Assembly (NCBI GenBank): GCA_046765795.1
Contig: JBKPRH010000407.1
Span: forward strand, 1-16,769
Direction: 5' to 3'
DNA: 16,769 nt
Source: Gp6-AA40 sp046765795
GTDB taxonomy: Bacteria > Acidobacteriota > Vicinamibacteria > Vicinamibacterales > UBA2999
The notes beneath the pieces were generated by a model that saw nothing but the letters and a program-made list of their open reading frames with translations, was not told the DNA's origin and searched no databases. The stretch's first letter is position 1. Each line of letters begins with the position of its first letter. The position numbers and the translations under genes are program-made. This document shows, one piece after another, positions 15,922 through 16,769 of the stretch.

Positions 15922-16769
15922 ATGCGCGGTTTCGCTCTCGCCCTGGTGATCGGGGCACTCATGGTGACGGCCGTTCGTTGGGGAAGCTGGGTCGCGGGCG
16001 GATCCGACTCCTACTGTTACGTGCACCAGGCGGAGCGCTGGGCCGACGTCTTTGGTCAACTCGCGCGTGGCCGTCTTGCCGGTCTGCAACTGCCCGAGCC
16101 GCTGGCGCTCGATGCGCCGTGGCCCGATGCGGCGCGCGCGTTCGCTCCATCGGGTCATGTGCCGTCGGAGACGGTCGCTGGCGCCATCGTACCGATCTGT
16201 CCTGCGGGTCTCTCGATCGCGATGGCGCCGTTCGTGTTGGCGGGGGGATCGCGCTCGGCCTTTTACGTGCTGCCACTGTTTGCCGCGCTGCTCGTCGGCG
16301 CGACATTCGTCATCGGCGCTCGCTTTGGTGCCCGTGTCGGGATGTTCTCGAGTCTGCTGGTCGCGGCCAGCCCGATTGTGTTGTATCAGGTGATTCAGCC
16401 GATGAGCGATGTGCCGGCCGCGGCGCTCTGGATGCTGGCCGTTGCGCTGGCGACCGGCACCAAGTCTCGCTCGAGTCTTCTGAGCGGATTGGCGACGAGT
16501 GCCGCGATCCTCGTTCGTCCCAATCTCGTGCCTCTCGGGATCACCATCGGAGTGTACCTGCTGCTGCGACCGGAGCGGAACTGGCCACAGCGGCTTCGAT
16601 CGGCTGCCACGTTCGCCCTTGCATCCGCGCCGGGTTGCGTTGCGGTTGCGCTCACACAGAACGCGTTATATGGATCGCCGTTCGCGTCTGGGTACGGGTC
16701 TCTCGCGCCGTTGTTCTCCTTGAGTTACGTCACGGTGAATCTCGGTCGCTATCTCGGATGGCTCTGGTC
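15922..16769 (+). CDS. GT39-like membrane glycosyltransferase, N-terminal part
   Basis: The gene runs off the right edge; 282 codons are visible with no stop. It begins with a membrane segment (about residues 4-24) followed by 'GGSDSYCYVHQAERW' with Asp29 in the first-loop acidic motif. Next are 'DAPWPDAARAFAPSG' and 'AIVPICPAGLSIAMAPF', a pattern I associate with GT39/PMT-like GT-C proteins. Several hydrophobic segments follow, and 'MSDVPAAALWMLA' resembles the segment around the second conserved acidic site in this group. It probably uses a polyprenyl-phosphate sugar at the outer face of the inner membrane. ATG 15922 lies 54 nt from the start of the divergent GT87-like gene; a second in-frame ATG is at 15961. 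TAGCCT (15907-15912) upstream may be a -10 element, with TTGTGC (15883-15888) 18 nt before it, giving a leader of only a few nt. No Shine-Dalgarno is seen. Confidence 0.82.
   Translation, partial: MRGFALALVIGALMVTAVRWGSWVAGGSDSYCYVHQAERWADVFGQLARGRLAGLQLPEPLALDAPWPDAARAFAPSGHVPSETVAGAIVPICPAGLSIAMAPFVLAGGSRSAFYVLPLFAALLVGATFVIGARFGARVGMFSSLLVAASPIVLYQVIQPMSDVPAAALWMLAVALATGTKSRSSLLSGLATSAAILVRPNLVPLGITIGVYLLLRPERNWPQRLRSAATFALASAPGCVAVALTQNALYGSPFASGYGSLAPLFSLSYVTVNLGRYLGWLW

Noticed and set aside
15868..16158. Upstream extension of the GT87-like gene
   Set aside because: It would run antisense through the first 237 nt of the divergent GT39-like gene, and its sequence lacks the family's character.

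Overview
The window is a GC-rich, densely packed bacterial chromosome segment with 13 protein genes, two of them cut by the window edges. No RNA genes, transposases or CRISPR arrays were seen. The long MacB/FtsX-type permease with two fused FtsX halves and no ATPase beside it, the TonB receptor with a carboxypeptidase-regulatory-like N-terminal domain, and a secreted 'GDGQPDLQGFW' protein together suggest an Acidobacteriota genome, possibly of the Vicinamibacteria type. That is inference from family knowledge; no 16S or marker search was possible.

Left part (1-2364), plus strand: the C-terminal part of an SGNH/GDSL hydrolase, a DinB-like small protein, a DUF998-type membrane protein, and a cupin protein with a membrane segment near its C-terminus. 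These look like separate accessory genes.

Middle (2439-8580), plus strand: an 810-residue orphan permease, an 882-residue TonB-dependent outer-membrane receptor and a secreted protein of unknown function. The receptor has a probable -10 element exactly 6 nt before its ATG and no Shine-Dalgarno sequence. This suggests a leaderless mRNA.

folE block (8597-10640), plus strand: GTP cyclohydrolase I (folE), a secreted protein with Lys-Pro-Ala-rich ends, and a polyprenyl-phosphate-sugar-synthase-like GT2 glycosyltransferase. They are separated by 2 nt and then overlap by 4 nt, so they are almost certainly one transcript. folE also has a TAnnnT element exactly 6 nt before its ATG. A palindromic repeat of a dispersed type lies inside the start of the glycosyltransferase and is translated as its N-terminus.

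Right part (10637-16769): a glycosylation neighbourhood. On the minus strand are a membrane-anchored GT2 glycosyltransferase followed 3 nt later by a SAM methyltransferase. Then come a plus-strand GT-C-type integral membrane glycosyltransferase, a minus-strand GT87-type (DUF2029) enzyme, and a plus-strand GT39-like enzyme that runs off the window. A plausible working model is that the GT2 enzymes charge polyprenyl phosphate with sugar and the GT-C enzymes transfer it on the outer face of the inner membrane. The acceptor is unknown. Both convergent gene pairs end in compact ways: one shares a CTAG stop tetramer behind a perfect hairpin, and the other overlaps by 65 bp. No gap between genes exceeds 300 bases; the largest is 1659-1794.
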